This document shows, piece after piece, positions 20,020-27,995 of a stretch of 64,000 nucleotides of DNA. Location of the stretch: positions 49,665 to 113,664 of the forward strand of contig NZ_BMQN01000010.1 in NCBI RefSeq assembly GCF_014648135.1. The letters are read 5' to 3'. The stretch comes from Deinococcus sedimenti. Its GTDB lineage: Bacteria; Deinococcota; Deinococci; Deinococcales; Deinococcaceae. Position 1 is the stretch's first letter, and each line of letters starts with the position of its first letter. A model generated the notes under the pieces. It was given only the letters and a program-made list of their open reading frames with translations. It searched no databases and was not told the origin of the DNA. Position numbers and translations under genes: made by a program.

Positions 20020-20637
20020 TCAGGTGAGGGGGACGCGCTTGCCGTCGCGGCAGGTTTCAGTGGCGTCCAGTTCAGCGGTGTACTTCGAGTTGGCCGGATC
20101 CGAGTCCTCGATGACGAAACCGAAGGTCATTTTCAGTTTCCCGATCGTGCCGTTCGTGTTCGGTGAGCTGATACGTGCGGTGGGGGCGCTGAAGCCCTGG
20201 CCCTGTTCGATCTTCACGGGGTCCTGTTCGGTGCCCTTCAGGTCGATGTCGGCACACTGCTGCACCAGGGTGATGCGGGCCTGACGGGTGGTCATGGTGT
20301 CCTGATCGTCGATGGTCAGGTCCGGGGTGGTCAGGGTGGCGTCCAGCGTCTCGCGGCCGGTCAGCTTGTCGCCCACGCGTTCTTTCACGAGGCGTTGCCC
20401 GCCCGTGATGCCGGTCAGGGTGGTCAGGCCGTTCAGGGGGTCGTTGCGGACCTCGGCGGCCCTGAAACTCCAGGTGGCGTCGGCGTCGCCGGACGGGTAC
20501 AGGCGCAGTTGCACGCCGCTGAGCCGCGCGCCGGACTGACTGGCGTCGAGGCCCGGGGTGGGCAGCAGCGCGAAGATCAGGGCGAAGACCATGATCCCCG
20601 TCAGGGCGTAGAGTCCGACTTTCTGCACGGGTCGCAC
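20020..20637 (-). CDS. LptC-like membrane-anchored protein
   Basis: A 205-residue bitopic protein with one N-terminal transmembrane helix (about 8-28) and a periplasmic beta-rich domain. The architecture (short cytoplasmic tail, one helix, OstA-like strands such as [18 protein letters not shown] and [21 protein letters not shown]) matches LptC rather than a secreted LptA. Two cysteines (QQCAD and TETCRDG) could form a disulfide. It is first in the operon with two OstA-like genes, the order expected for an LptC-LptA bridge. Sequence similarity to LptC itself is weak, so the assignment rests on architecture and context. Confidence 0.6.
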   Translation of the reverse strand: MRPVQKVGLYALTGIMVFALIFALLPTPGLDASQSGARLSGVQLRLYPSGDADATWSFRAAEVRNDPLNGLTTLTGITGGQRLVKERVGDKLTGRETLDATLTTPDLTIDDQDTMTTRQARITLVQQCADIDLKGTEQDPVKIEQGQGFSAPTARISSPNTNGTIGKLKMTFGFVIEDSDPANSKYTAELDATETCRDGKRVPLT

Positions 20638-20712
20638 TCTAGCGCGCGGGTCTCATGAGAGTGATGGGGCGCGGGTGGGAGGCCCTGGGGGCGCGGCGCT
20701 AGGCTGGGCGGC

Positions 20713-21483
20713 ATGATCGATTCGCACACCCACCTCGACTACATCGACGATCCGGCGGGCGCGCGCGGCGAGCTGGGCCTGAGTGCCATGGTCTGCATCG
20801 GCGCCAGCCCGGAGCATGCGCGGAACGCGGTGGCGCTGGCCGAGCAGTTCGGGGACGTGTTCGCAACGGTGGGCCTTCACCCGACGGACACGGACGAGGA
20901 CAGCCCGGAGGCCCGCGCGCAGATCGAGGCCTTGACCGGGCACCCGCGCGTGGTCGGGATCGGTGAGAGCGGCCTGGATGATTACTGGGACGACACGAAG
21001 CGCGCCGCGCAGGTGTCGGCGTTCGAGTGGCAGCTGGACCTCGCGCGGCGCAGCAGGAAGGTGCTGGTCATTCACACGCGGGACAAGGCCGGGCAGGACG
21101 GCGCGCACCGGGGCGTGATGGACGTGCTGCGCGCCTGGCCGGACGTGCCGGTGATCCTGCACTGCTTCAGCGGGCACGCTGAGTTGCTGCGGTTCGGCCT
21201 GGAGCGGGGTGAGCACACGTACTTCGGCTTCGCGGGGAACACGACGTATAAGAACGCGCAGGAGATCCAGGCGGCGGCCCGCGACCTGCCCCTGGCGCGG
21301 ATGCTGCTGGAGACGGACGCGCCGTTCCTGGCGCCCGTCCCGAAGCGCGGCAAGCCCAACCGGCCCGGTTACGTGCGCCACACACTGGAGTTCATCGCGG
21401 CCCTGCGCGGCGTGAGCCCGGAGGAACTGGAGGCCGCGACGGACGCGAACACCCGCCGCGCGTACGGGCTTCCTACAGCCTGA
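20713..21483 (+). CDS. tatD: TatD-family metal-dependent hydrolase (DNase)
   Basis: Cytosolic TIM-barrel hydrolase, probably a metal-dependent 3'-5' exodeoxyribonuclease, 256 residues. Metal-ligand motifs are in order: DSHTHLDY at the N-terminus, the Glu in [11 protein letters not shown], the first His in VIHTRDK, LHCFSGH, and [11 protein letters not shown] near the C-terminus. TAGGCT (20700-20705) lies 7 nt before ATG 20713 with no Shine-Dalgarno, so it is leaderless. Divergent from the LptC-like operon. Confidence 0.9.
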   Translation: MIDSHTHLDYIDDPAGARGELGLSAMVCIGASPEHARNAVALAEQFGDVFATVGLHPTDTDEDSPEARAQIEALTGHPRVVGIGESGLDDYWDDTKRAAQVSAFEWQLDLARRSRKVLVIHTRDKAGQDGAHRGVMDVLRAWPDVPVILHCFSGHAELLRFGLERGEHTYFGFAGNTTYKNAQEIQAAARDLPLARMLLETDAPFLAPVPKRGKPNRPGYVRHTLEFIAALRGVSPEELEAATDANTRRAYGLPTA

Positions 21484-21493
21484 CCGAACAGCG

Positions 21494-21534
21494 CGATACC
21501 TCGACTTGAGATGCATCCAAACCAGAGGTATCGT
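21494..21534 (+). promoter_or_regulatory. PadR operon promoter and inverted-repeat operator
   Basis: A good sigma-70 promoter (TTGAGA 21506-21511, 17-bp spacer, TATCGT 21529-21534) is framed by the perfect inverted repeat CGATACCTC (21494-21502) and GAGGTATCG (21525-21533). The right arm overlaps the -10 box, the arms are centred 31 bp apart, and the ATG follows 6 nt later. This is the expected layout for PadR autorepression. Confidence 0.75.
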
Positions 21535-21540
21535 GCAGAC

Positions 21541-21855
21541 ATGAACGCCCGCGAGCAACTCCGCCTGCTCATCCTGGCCGTCCTCGACCGCCAGCCCGAA
21601 CACGGCTACGCCATCGCCCAGGCCATCAACACCCGCAGCGAAGGTCTGCTGCGCGCCCGCGAAGGCACCCTCTACCCCGCCCTGCACGCCCTCGAAGCCG
21701 AGGGGCTCATCGAGAGCCACGAACACGAGGTCGCGGGCCGCACCCGCCGCGAATACTGCCTGACCGACAGGGGCCGCGCCGCGCTGGCCCGCACCCGCCG
21801 CGACTGGCAGGCCCAGGTCAGCGCCGTACAGGCGGTGCTGGGCGGCAACGCATGA
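21541..21855 (+). CDS. PadR-family transcriptional regulator
   Basis: Cytosolic winged-helix regulator of 104 residues, the short PadR (s2-like) type. It starts MNAREQLRLLILAVL, followed by HGYAIAQAIN, the EGTLYPALHALEAEGLIES wing region, and GRTRREYCLTDRGRAAL. A single C-terminal helix would serve for dimerisation. Starts upstream of ATG 21541 are unlikely because the -10 box ends 6 nt before it. Its stop overlaps the next start (ATGA). It is the first gene of a six-gene operon and very likely represses it through the inverted repeat in its promoter. The inducing signal is unknown, possibly sensed by the membrane proteins encoded downstream. Confidence 0.9.
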   Translation: MNAREQLRLLILAVLDRQPEHGYAIAQAINTRSEGLLRAREGTLYPALHALEAEGLIESHEHEVAGRTRREYCLTDRGRAALARTRRDWQAQVSAVQAVLGGNA

Positions 21856-22532
21856 CCGGCGAACTCCGTAGCCTGCTCAGCCCGCGCCTCCAGCCTCCCC
21901 GGACCGTGACAAAGTGGCTGGACATCGCCACCGACGGCCTGACCCTCGAAGCGGCCCGCCGCGTCCGCCACGACTACCTGAATCACTTTCAGGACACCCT
22001 CGCCGACCAGCCCCACCTCACCGCCACGGACATCCTGCGCCGCTGGGGTTCCGCGCACACCGCCAACCGCGAACTGCGGCGCACCCACCTGACCATCCGG
22101 GACGCCCACCGCCTGCCCCCCCGACACCTCAGCCTGGGCGGCAGCCTGTGGTCCGCGTCCGCGCCGGTGGCTGGCCTGACGATCGCCGCACTGCCGGACC
22201 TGCGGCGCGGCGAAGCCGTCACCCCCTTGCTGCTGTACGTGGGTGCCCTGACCACACTGGCCCTGCTGCGCTGGTGGATCCTCTCCCGGCCGCTGACTCC
22301 CACCCGCCGCGCCACCGCGTACTGGCTGACCTCCCCCTTCAGCGGCGCCCTCCTGGCCGGTCTGATGGCCGCGCTGTGGTTCCTGCATACCGGCACCCTG
22401 ACCCCCGACCCACTGCTCACCTGGACCCGCGAACCCGCCTCCTGGGCCGTCCTGAGTGTCGTGACCCTCCACCTCTGGCGACTTCCACTCGCCGTGAACG
22501 CCAGCCGCAAACTCGGCGCGGAGACCGCATGA
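21852..22532 (+). CDS. PadR-associated membrane protein 1
   Basis: A 226-residue protein with an N-terminal soluble helical domain (about 15-90, including TKWLDIATDGLTLEAARRVRHDYLNH and LRRWGSAHTANRELRRTHL) and about four transmembrane helices (90-215). The helical domain has the same plan in all five membrane proteins of this operon and resembles the HAAS/DUF1700 or permease-prefix type domains found beside PadR regulators. It overlaps the padR stop by 4 bp. No permease, ATPase or catalytic motif is visible. Probably a membrane partner or sensor for PadR. Confidence 0.6.
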   Translation: MTGELRSLLSPRLQPPRTVTKWLDIATDGLTLEAARRVRHDYLNHFQDTLADQPHLTATDILRRWGSAHTANRELRRTHLTIRDAHRLPPRHLSLGGSLWSASAPVAGLTIAALPDLRRGEAVTPLLLYVGALTTLALLRWWILSRPLTPTRRATAYWLTSPFSGALLAGLMAALWFLHTGTLTPDPLLTWTREPASWAVLSVVTLHLWRLPLAVNASRKLGAETA

Positions 22533-23101
22533 ACGCCACGCTCTGGCTCACGCGGGCGACGCAGGACCTCCCCACAGGCGTCACCGCCCGCGTGCGACAA
22601 GACACGCTGAACCACCTGCACGACGCGGGCCGGCCAGAACACACCGACGTGACGACCGTGCTGGGCGACCCGGAAGCGGTCAACGCCGACCTGAAACGCC
22701 TGTACCTCACGGTCCGCGAATCCCACCGACTGAGCACGCTCCCATCCCCCTGGCCGGGCTGGCTGCGGGTCGGCGCGCTGCTGGCTGTGGCGGCGTTCCT
22801 GCTGCTCGAACCCCACTCACCGCTAGCCGGACAGGGAGTCTGGAGCGTGCTGTTCGGCGCCAGCGTCCTGCTGCTCGTGCTGGCCACCGCGCGCCTGCAC
22901 CCGGTGCGGCGCGACCGCTGGCGCGACCTGACCCTGAGCCTGATCGTCGCCGTGCCACTCATGCTGGGTCATGACCTGCTGGCTGGCGTCCCCACCCTGC
23001 CCCTCACCTCGACCCTGGCTCTGCTGATCTCCCTGCGCCTGAGCACCCAGATGCACCTGGACGCCCGGATACGCCGCACCCTACCGATGGAGACCGCATG
23101 A
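22529..23101 (+). CDS. PadR-associated membrane protein 2
   Basis: A 190-residue paralogue of the preceding protein. The N-terminal helical domain (WLTRATQDLPTGVTARVRQDTLNHL, then VLGDPEAVNADLKRLYLTVRE) is followed by four hydrophobic helices. Both ends overlap neighbours by ATGA, so translation is continuous through the operon. The shared GDPEAVN element recurs in the third and fourth proteins as TLGDP(E/A)QVNRALRRT. No enzymatic motif was seen. Confidence 0.6.
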   Translation: MNATLWLTRATQDLPTGVTARVRQDTLNHLHDAGRPEHTDVTTVLGDPEAVNADLKRLYLTVRESHRLSTLPSPWPGWLRVGALLAVAAFLLLEPHSPLAGQGVWSVLFGASVLLLVLATARLHPVRRDRWRDLTLSLIVAVPLMLGHDLLAGVPTLPLTSTLALLISLRLSTQMHLDARIRRTLPMETA

Positions 23102-23706
23102 CCCTGAACGACTGGCTGGACGTCGCCCTGCGCGACCTCGCCCCCGCCGCGCGGGACCGCATGACCGCCGAGTACCACGCGCACGTGCAGGACGCCATGC
23201 ACAGCGGGCTGACCGAACCCGAAGCCGTCGCCACGCTGGGCGACCCCGAGCAGGTCAACCGCGCGCTGCGGCGCACCCAGTTGACCGTGCAGGACGAACG
23301 GTGGTTGCGTCACCTGACCTCGCCGGGAACGCGAACACGGCGCGAATCACGACTGGTTCTCTGGGTACTGCCGCTCGCCCTGCCCGTCTGGGCGTACTTG
23401 CTGCACCTGATCTTCGCGTTGGATACGCACTGGGCTTGGCTGACGGCAACAGGGATCGTTGGGACAGTCACGCTGACCCTGATCGCCGACCTGCACACGG
23501 GCGACACCCTGCACGCAGCTGTCCGCTCGACCTGGCGTGGCATGACCCTGTTCGCGGGGCTACTGCTCGTGTTGCTGGTCGCCCCGTGGCCCACACCCCT
23601 GTCACCTCGCGTGCAGTTGTTCCTGCTGGGCGGGCTGGCACTGCTCGCTCTGGCTTCCTGGCGACTGTCCAGACTGCCGCACAAACTCAAGGGTGGACAG
23701 GTATGA
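23098..23706 (+). CDS. PadR-associated membrane protein 3
   Basis: A 202-residue paralogue. Residues 1-60 (MTLNDWLDVALRDLAPAA and on to LRRT) are almost identical to those of the next gene, also at the DNA level, while the membrane parts (about 80-190, four helices) are unrelated beyond hydrophobicity. The N-terminal domain is therefore the conserved, recently copied or gene-converted part. Start and stop overlap neighbours by ATGA. Confidence 0.6.
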   Translation: MTLNDWLDVALRDLAPAARDRMTAEYHAHVQDAMHSGLTEPEAVATLGDPEQVNRALRRTQLTVQDERWLRHLTSPGTRTRRESRLVLWVLPLALPVWAYLLHLIFALDTHWAWLTATGIVGTVTLTLIADLHTGDTLHAAVRSTWRGMTLFAGLLLVLLVAPWPTPLSPRVQLFLLGGLALLALASWRLSRLPHKLKGGQV

Positions 23707-24278
23707 CCCTGAACGACTGGCTGGACGTCGCGCTGCGCGACCTCGCCCCCGCCGCGTGGGACCGCATGACCGCCGAGTACCACGCTCACGTACAGGACGC
23801 CATGCACAGCGGACTGACCGAACCCGAAGCCGTCGCCACCCTGGGCGACCCCGCGCAGGTCAACCGCGCGCTGCGACGCACGTACGCTACGGACGAGGAG
23901 CTGAGCAACAGTCAGGGAGCCTGGATGTGGATGTTCTCACTGCTGGTCGTGACCAGCTACGCAGCCGTCACGCTGTGGCTGGTGCGACCCGAAGCGGCTA
24001 CTGGTCCTCTCGTCGCCCTTCTGCTGGCACCCCTGATCTGGCTGCTGGTGCGACGCGAACCTCAACCCGTCCGGAACTTCCTGCTGGCAACGGCTGGGCA
24101 CTGGATAGTCAACTTCAGCCTGTGGATGAACTGGATGCTGCAGCTGTGGCGGGGCGACGCTCCTCCGTCCCAGGGACTTCTGTGGTTCTTCCCGGTCCTG
24201 TGGCTCGTCTGGATGCTGGATGCTGGGCGCAGGATTCAGCGAATTCAACGCACCCTGAAGCTGGGTGATCGGGCATGA
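23703..24278 (+). CDS. PadR-associated membrane protein 4
   Basis: A 191-residue protein with the same N-terminal helical domain as protein 3 (only a few substitutions in 60 residues) and a different hydrophobic C-terminus with about four helices. The membrane part is rich in Trp (for example WMWMFSL, HWIVNFSLWMNWM). ATG 23703 overlaps the previous stop, and its stop overlaps the fifth gene. No transport motif is recognisable. Confidence 0.6.
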   Translation: MTLNDWLDVALRDLAPAAWDRMTAEYHAHVQDAMHSGLTEPEAVATLGDPAQVNRALRRTYATDEELSNSQGAWMWMFSLLVVTSYAAVTLWLVRPEAATGPLVALLLAPLIWLLVRREPQPVRNFLLATAGHWIVNFSLWMNWMLQLWRGDAPPSQGLLWFFPVLWLVWMLDAGRRIQRIQRTLKLGDRA

Positions 24279-24955
24279 CGGTGGACGCATTGAACCCGGA
24301 TCTGGCCGCCTACCTGGATGAGGTGACGGCGCCGTTCCCGGAGGATTCGGCGGCGCGCATCCGGGCGGACCTGACCGGGCACGTGCTGGACGCGGCGGCG
24401 CCGGGCGGGGTGGGGATGCAGGAGGCGCTGGCGGCCCTGGGTCCGGCGGCCGAGGTTCGGGCGGCGCTGGATGGGCAGTTCTTCACGCGGGCGGACGTGG
24501 CGTGGCTGGAGCGGGACGGGCAGATGCGCCGCCTGCTGACGGATGGCGTGAAGGCTTCCGGGCCGCTGTGGCGGACAGCCCTGGGGATGATATGCGGCGT
24601 GGGCCTGTTGACGTGGCTGATCTGCGGCTGGCCGGGAATCCCCGCGCTGATCGGGTCACGGAGCTTCACGTGGGCTGTGCCTGCGCTACTGCTGCTGGAA
24701 CTGGTGCTGTTGGAGTCCGTGCGGCGGTTGATCCTGCGGCAGCCCGCACGGTCCGCAGCGGTGTTGCACCGCATGTATGGCACGCTGTTGGCTCCGTTGG
24801 GAATCGCTGTGAACCTGCTGGTGTTCGTGCCGGCCGTGGTGGCTGAACCGGGGTTGCTGGCGGCGGCGCTGGGTGGGGCGCTGCTGTGGGCGTACCAGAC
24901 GCGTCCGCGTGAGGCGCTGGCGCTGGCCGGGAAGGCGTGGCGGGGCGCGCGGTGA
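24275..24955 (+). CDS. PadR-associated membrane protein 5
   Basis: A 226-residue protein. The N-terminal domain follows the same plan (LAAYLDEVTAPFPEDSAARIRADLTGHVLDAA, then ALAALGPAAEVRAALDG), though more divergent, with four or more transmembrane helices after residue 95. The codon pattern is more G-rich than in the four genes before it, suggesting a different age or origin within the operon. It is the last gene, and a leaderless promoter for the nitroreductase follows immediately. Confidence 0.6.
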   Translation: MTVDALNPDLAAYLDEVTAPFPEDSAARIRADLTGHVLDAAAPGGVGMQEALAALGPAAEVRAALDGQFFTRADVAWLERDGQMRRLLTDGVKASGPLWRTALGMICGVGLLTWLICGWPGIPALIGSRSFTWAVPALLLLELVLLESVRRLILRQPARSAAVLHRMYGTLLAPLGIAVNLLVFVPAVVAEPGLLAAALGGALLWAYQTRPREALALAGKAWRGAR

Positions 24956-24973
24956 GGACGGCATAGTGGGGGC

Positions 24974-25570
24974 ATGACGACGCTGGACGCTGCTTTTCCC
25001 CCCGCTGCCCTGACTGTGCTGGACGTGATCCGTGCGCGCCGCACCGTGGATATCGGTCTGCTGAAACCCGACGCGGTACCGCGTGCGGTGGTGGAAGCCA
25101 TTCTGGAGGCGGGAATCTGGGCGCCGAATCACGGGCGCACCGAGCCGTGGCGCTTCACGGTGTTCACGGGTGCGGGCCGCGCGCGGCTGGCCGAGGTGTT
25201 CGCGCAGGCGTACGCGGCGGGCACCGCGCCGGACCGGGACAGCGAGTCGGCGCTGGAGGCGCAGCGGGCGCGGGCATGGCGGGCGCCGCTGTGGATCAGC
25301 CTGGAACTGCACATGCCCGAGAAGCCGAAGATGCCCGAGTGGGAGGAGCAGGCGGCCCTGGCGTGCGCGGCGCAGAACATGTGGCTGGCGGCGACGGCGT
25401 TCGGGCTGGTCGGGAAGTGGGTCAGTGGCCCGGTGATGGTCAGTCCGGTGGCGGCGCAGGCGCTGGGCGCGCCGAAGCTGCTGGGCCTGCTGGTGCTGGG
25501 CTACCCGGCGGCCGAGCGGCATGCGGCGACCCGCGCGCCGCTGGCGGACAAGGTCACCTGGGTGGAGTGA
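24974..25570 (+). CDS. Nitroreductase-family flavoprotein
   Basis: FMN-dependent oxidoreductase of 198 residues. The N-terminal VIRARRTVD contacts the FMN phosphate. APNHGRTEPWRF and the C-terminal GLLVLGYPAAE strand are typical of the YdjA/nitroreductase family. The Trp-rich GLVGKWVSGPV segment precedes the second flavin contact. CATAGT (24962-24967) lies 6 nt before ATG 24974, so it may be transcribed separately from the PadR operon. The physiological substrate is unknown. Confidence 0.85.
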   Translation: MTTLDAAFPPAALTVLDVIRARRTVDIGLLKPDAVPRAVVEAILEAGIWAPNHGRTEPWRFTVFTGAGRARLAEVFAQAYAAGTAPDRDSESALEAQRARAWRAPLWISLELHMPEKPKMPEWEEQAALACAAQNMWLAATAFGLVGKWVSGPVMVSPVAAQALGAPKLLGLLVLGYPAAERHAATRAPLADKVTWVE

Positions 25571-25585
25571 CGGGCGGCGTCCGGG

Positions 25586-26629
25586 TTACAGGTTGTCCCT
25601 GAAGAACTGCACGCTGCGGTTCAGCGCCATGCGGAGGTTCCCGGAGAGGTTGTGGTTGTCGCCGTCGTAGCGGTACGCCTCGACGCCCTGCCCGGCGTTT
25701 CTCAGGTCGTCCGCGAGGTTCTTCTGGAAGGAGTACGGCACGTCCTTGTCGTTCGTGCCGTGGTGCAGCTGGATGGGCCGCCCGTTCAGTTCCCGCAGGT
25801 ACGCGTTGGGGCTCAGGAGGCGCAGGTAGCGGCGGTTGACGGCGTCCAGCGTGCGCGGCTCGCCGGGGGGTGGGTTCCAGTCGGTCGCCAGGACGTCGTA
25901 ACTGGCGATCACGCCCGCCCACAGGGACGCGGCTTTCAGGCTGGGGTCCACGATCATGGCTTTCAGACTCAGATGCCCGCCCATGCTGTGACCCCACAGG
26001 CCCAGCCGGGCGGGGTTCACGCGCGGGTCGCGCCTGAGGCTGGCGGCGGCGTTCAGGACGTCCACGGTGTAGCCGGGGTCGTCGTACCCGCCGCGCGCCT
26101 GTCCCTCACTGCTGCCGTGCCCACGGTAGTCGCTTTTCAGCGTAACGAAGCCCGCGCGGGCGAACGCGTCCTGGTAGGCCACGTACCGTTCGGTGGTGCG
26201 GTACTCGTCGGGAGGGATGTACCCGTGGTTGAACACGATGGCGGGCCAGCCTCTCTGCGGAGGCGTGCCACGTGGGACGGTCAGCAGCGCGTTGATGCGC
26301 AGCCCCTCGGACTGGTAACTCACGACCTGCCGGGTGTAGGTGCTGCCCGGCGCCAGGGTCTGCCGGACCGTCAGGGTGCTGCCCGGGTACTCACGAGCTT
26401 TCAGGGACTGGATGCTGACCGGGTTGCGGGCCACGGCGGCCTTCAGGGCCGTGTCGCTCAGGTCCTGAAAGGGGCCGCCCGTGTCAGGGGTGGAAGTCGG
26501 CGGTTCGTTGGGTGTGGTGTCGGCCGTGGTCCAGGGTAGGCGGAATGGAAGGGCGTCAGATTGCGTCACAGCGACGTACCCGGCGCCAGCCAGCAGGCCC
26601 AGCAGGGTGAGATTCAGCAGGGCCCGCAC
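25586..26629 (-). CDS. Exported alpha/beta hydrolase, S9/DAP2-like (second of tandem pair)
   Basis: A 347-residue serine hydrolase. It has an N-terminal hydrophobic anchor (about 3-24), a Thr/Pro-rich spacer, then an alpha/beta hydrolase domain with the oxyanion VFNHGYIPP region, the nucleophile elbow GHSMGG, acid Asp in HGTNDKDVP and the catalytic His in DGDNHNLSGN. Likely an extracytoplasmic peptidase or esterase; the substrate is unknown. The start is GTG 26629, overlapping by one base the TAG stop of the upstream paralogue. The two are about two-thirds identical over the catalytic domain and form a tandem duplication. Confidence 0.8.
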   Translation of the reverse strand: MRALLNLTLLGLLAGAGYVAVTQSDALPFRLPWTTADTTPNEPPTSTPDTGGPFQDLSDTALKAAVARNPVSIQSLKAREYPGSTLTVRQTLAPGSTYTRQVVSYQSEGLRINALLTVPRGTPPQRGWPAIVFNHGYIPPDEYRTTERYVAYQDAFARAGFVTLKSDYRGHGSSEGQARGGYDDPGYTVDVLNAAASLRRDPRVNPARLGLWGHSMGGHLSLKAMIVDPSLKAASLWAGVIASYDVLATDWNPPPGEPRTLDAVNRRYLRLLSPNAYLRELNGRPIQLHHGTNDKDVPYSFQKNLADDLRNAGQGVEAYRYDGDNHNLSGNLRMALNRSVQFFRDNL

Positions 26630-27621
26630 TACAGGCGGTCCTTGAAGAACTGCACGCTGCGGTTCAATGCGGTGCGCAGGTTGCCGGAGAGGTTGTGGTT
26701 GTCACCAGGGTACACGTAGTTCCCGCCGAGTTTGCCCAGGGGACGCAGCTGCCCGGCCAGCGCCGTGTGGAACGCGACAGGTACGTCCTCGTCGCGGGTC
26801 CCGATGTGCAGTTGAACAGGGCCGCCCAGGTCCCGCAGATAGGTGTTCGCACTGAGGGTGTTCCAGAAGGCCGGGTTGGCGCGGGGCGTGCCGTACCGGG
26901 CAACGGCCTGTTTGCGCAGGTTCAGCACTCTCTGCGGGATGCTGGACGGCACGGGGGCCCGGCGCGTCCAGCTGTTCATCAGCTGGTCGTAGTCGCCCAC
27001 AACGCCCGCCCAGATCACGCCGGCCTTCACGGTCGGGTCGATGACCATGGCGCGCAGGCTCAGGAAGCCGCCCATGGAGTGCCCCCACATGCCGATCCGG
27101 GCCCGGTTCACGCGCGGGTCACGTTTCAGGCTGCTCAGGGCATTCAGGACGTCCGTGGTGTACCCGGGAGCGTAGTACCCGCCCAGTGCCTCGCCCTGTG
27201 AGCTGCCGTGCCCCCGGTAGTCGCTCTTCAGCGTGACGAAACCCGCCCGCGCGAAGGCGTCCTGGTAGGCCACATACCGTTCGGTGGTGCGGTAGACGTT
27301 GGGAGGAACGTACCCGTGGTTGAACACGATGGCGGGCCATCCACCCTTCGGGGGTGTGCCGCGCGGGACGGTCAGCAGCGCGCCAATGCGCAGCCCCTCG
27401 GACTGATAGCTGACCACCTGCCGGGTGTAATTGCTACCTGGCGCCAGGGTCTGCCGGACGGTCAGGGCGCTCCCGGGATACCCACCCTTCTGAAAGGCTG
27501 CTCTGGCGGTGGGAATGCTCATCTTCCGGGCGTCCACTGCATCCAGGGCCGCCTGCGACTGAGCAGTGGCGGCCGAGACCAGCGTGCCGGTCAGCAAAAA
27601 GAGAACACAACGTGAACGCAT
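26629..27621 (-). CDS. Secreted alpha/beta hydrolase, S9/DAP2-like (first of tandem pair)
   Basis: A 330-residue serine hydrolase with a cleavable signal peptide (MRSRCVLFLLTGTLVSAATA). Catalytic motifs match the downstream paralogue: NHGYVPP, GHSMGG, GTRDEDVP and GDNHNLSGN. Unlike the paralogue it has no anchor spacer and carries an extra helical insertion around residues 230-260, so the pair may differ in location and substrate. ATG 27621 is supported by the signal peptide and by a TACGGT -10 box (27628-27633) 6 nt upstream. Earlier in-frame starts are rejected. Peptidase versus esterase cannot be decided. Confidence 0.82.
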   Translation of the reverse strand: MRSRCVLFLLTGTLVSAATAQSQAALDAVDARKMSIPTARAAFQKGGYPGSALTVRQTLAPGSNYTRQVVSYQSEGLRIGALLTVPRGTPPKGGWPAIVFNHGYVPPNVYRTTERYVAYQDAFARAGFVTLKSDYRGHGSSQGEALGGYYAPGYTTDVLNALSSLKRDPRVNRARIGMWGHSMGGFLSLRAMVIDPTVKAGVIWAGVVGDYDQLMNSWTRRAPVPSSIPQRVLNLRKQAVARYGTPRANPAFWNTLSANTYLRDLGGPVQLHIGTRDEDVPVAFHTALAGQLRPLGKLGGNYVYPGDNHNLSGNLRTALNRSVQFFKDRL

Positions 27622-27995
27622 GTCTGCACCGTACGGCGACCGCACGGCCAGAACTGCAGGACAGCTGACGCTGGCGCCTTGACAATTTCTCATCGGAAGT
27701 TTCACAGGTCACTCAGAGACCGGAATGACGCCTCATAGGGACATTTACCTTCTGCCCTCCCCGATTCGACGTCGGTTCGCGAACTGTCTCTAGCGCCTTC
27801 CAGGCACCGACTGCCGTCATGTGGAATCTGAGATTGTGCTGAACGAACCTTGCCCCCAAGCGGGGGGGCGCGTATTATCTGGCGCATAGCCTCACAACAC
27901 CTGATGTCAAATCAGGCACCCACACAACAGTTTCACGTGCCCTGTCCACTCTGGGTCACCGTGCATCCTGTGGTCTGGGTCTTTAAGGAGATCAC
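27622..27995 (+). promoter_or_regulatory. Intergenic region with promoter and leader of the Ig-like lipoprotein gene
   Basis: A 374-bp gap. Plus-strand promoter TTGCCC (27850-27855), 17-bp spacer, TATTAT (27873-27878) would give a leader of about 110 nt. The leader contains a small hairpin (CCTGAT/ATCAGG near 27901-27917) and AAGGAG at 27985-27990. The minus-strand hydrolase promoter lies at 27628-27633. Positions 27640-27840 are more AT-rich and show no gene. Confidence 0.6.
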
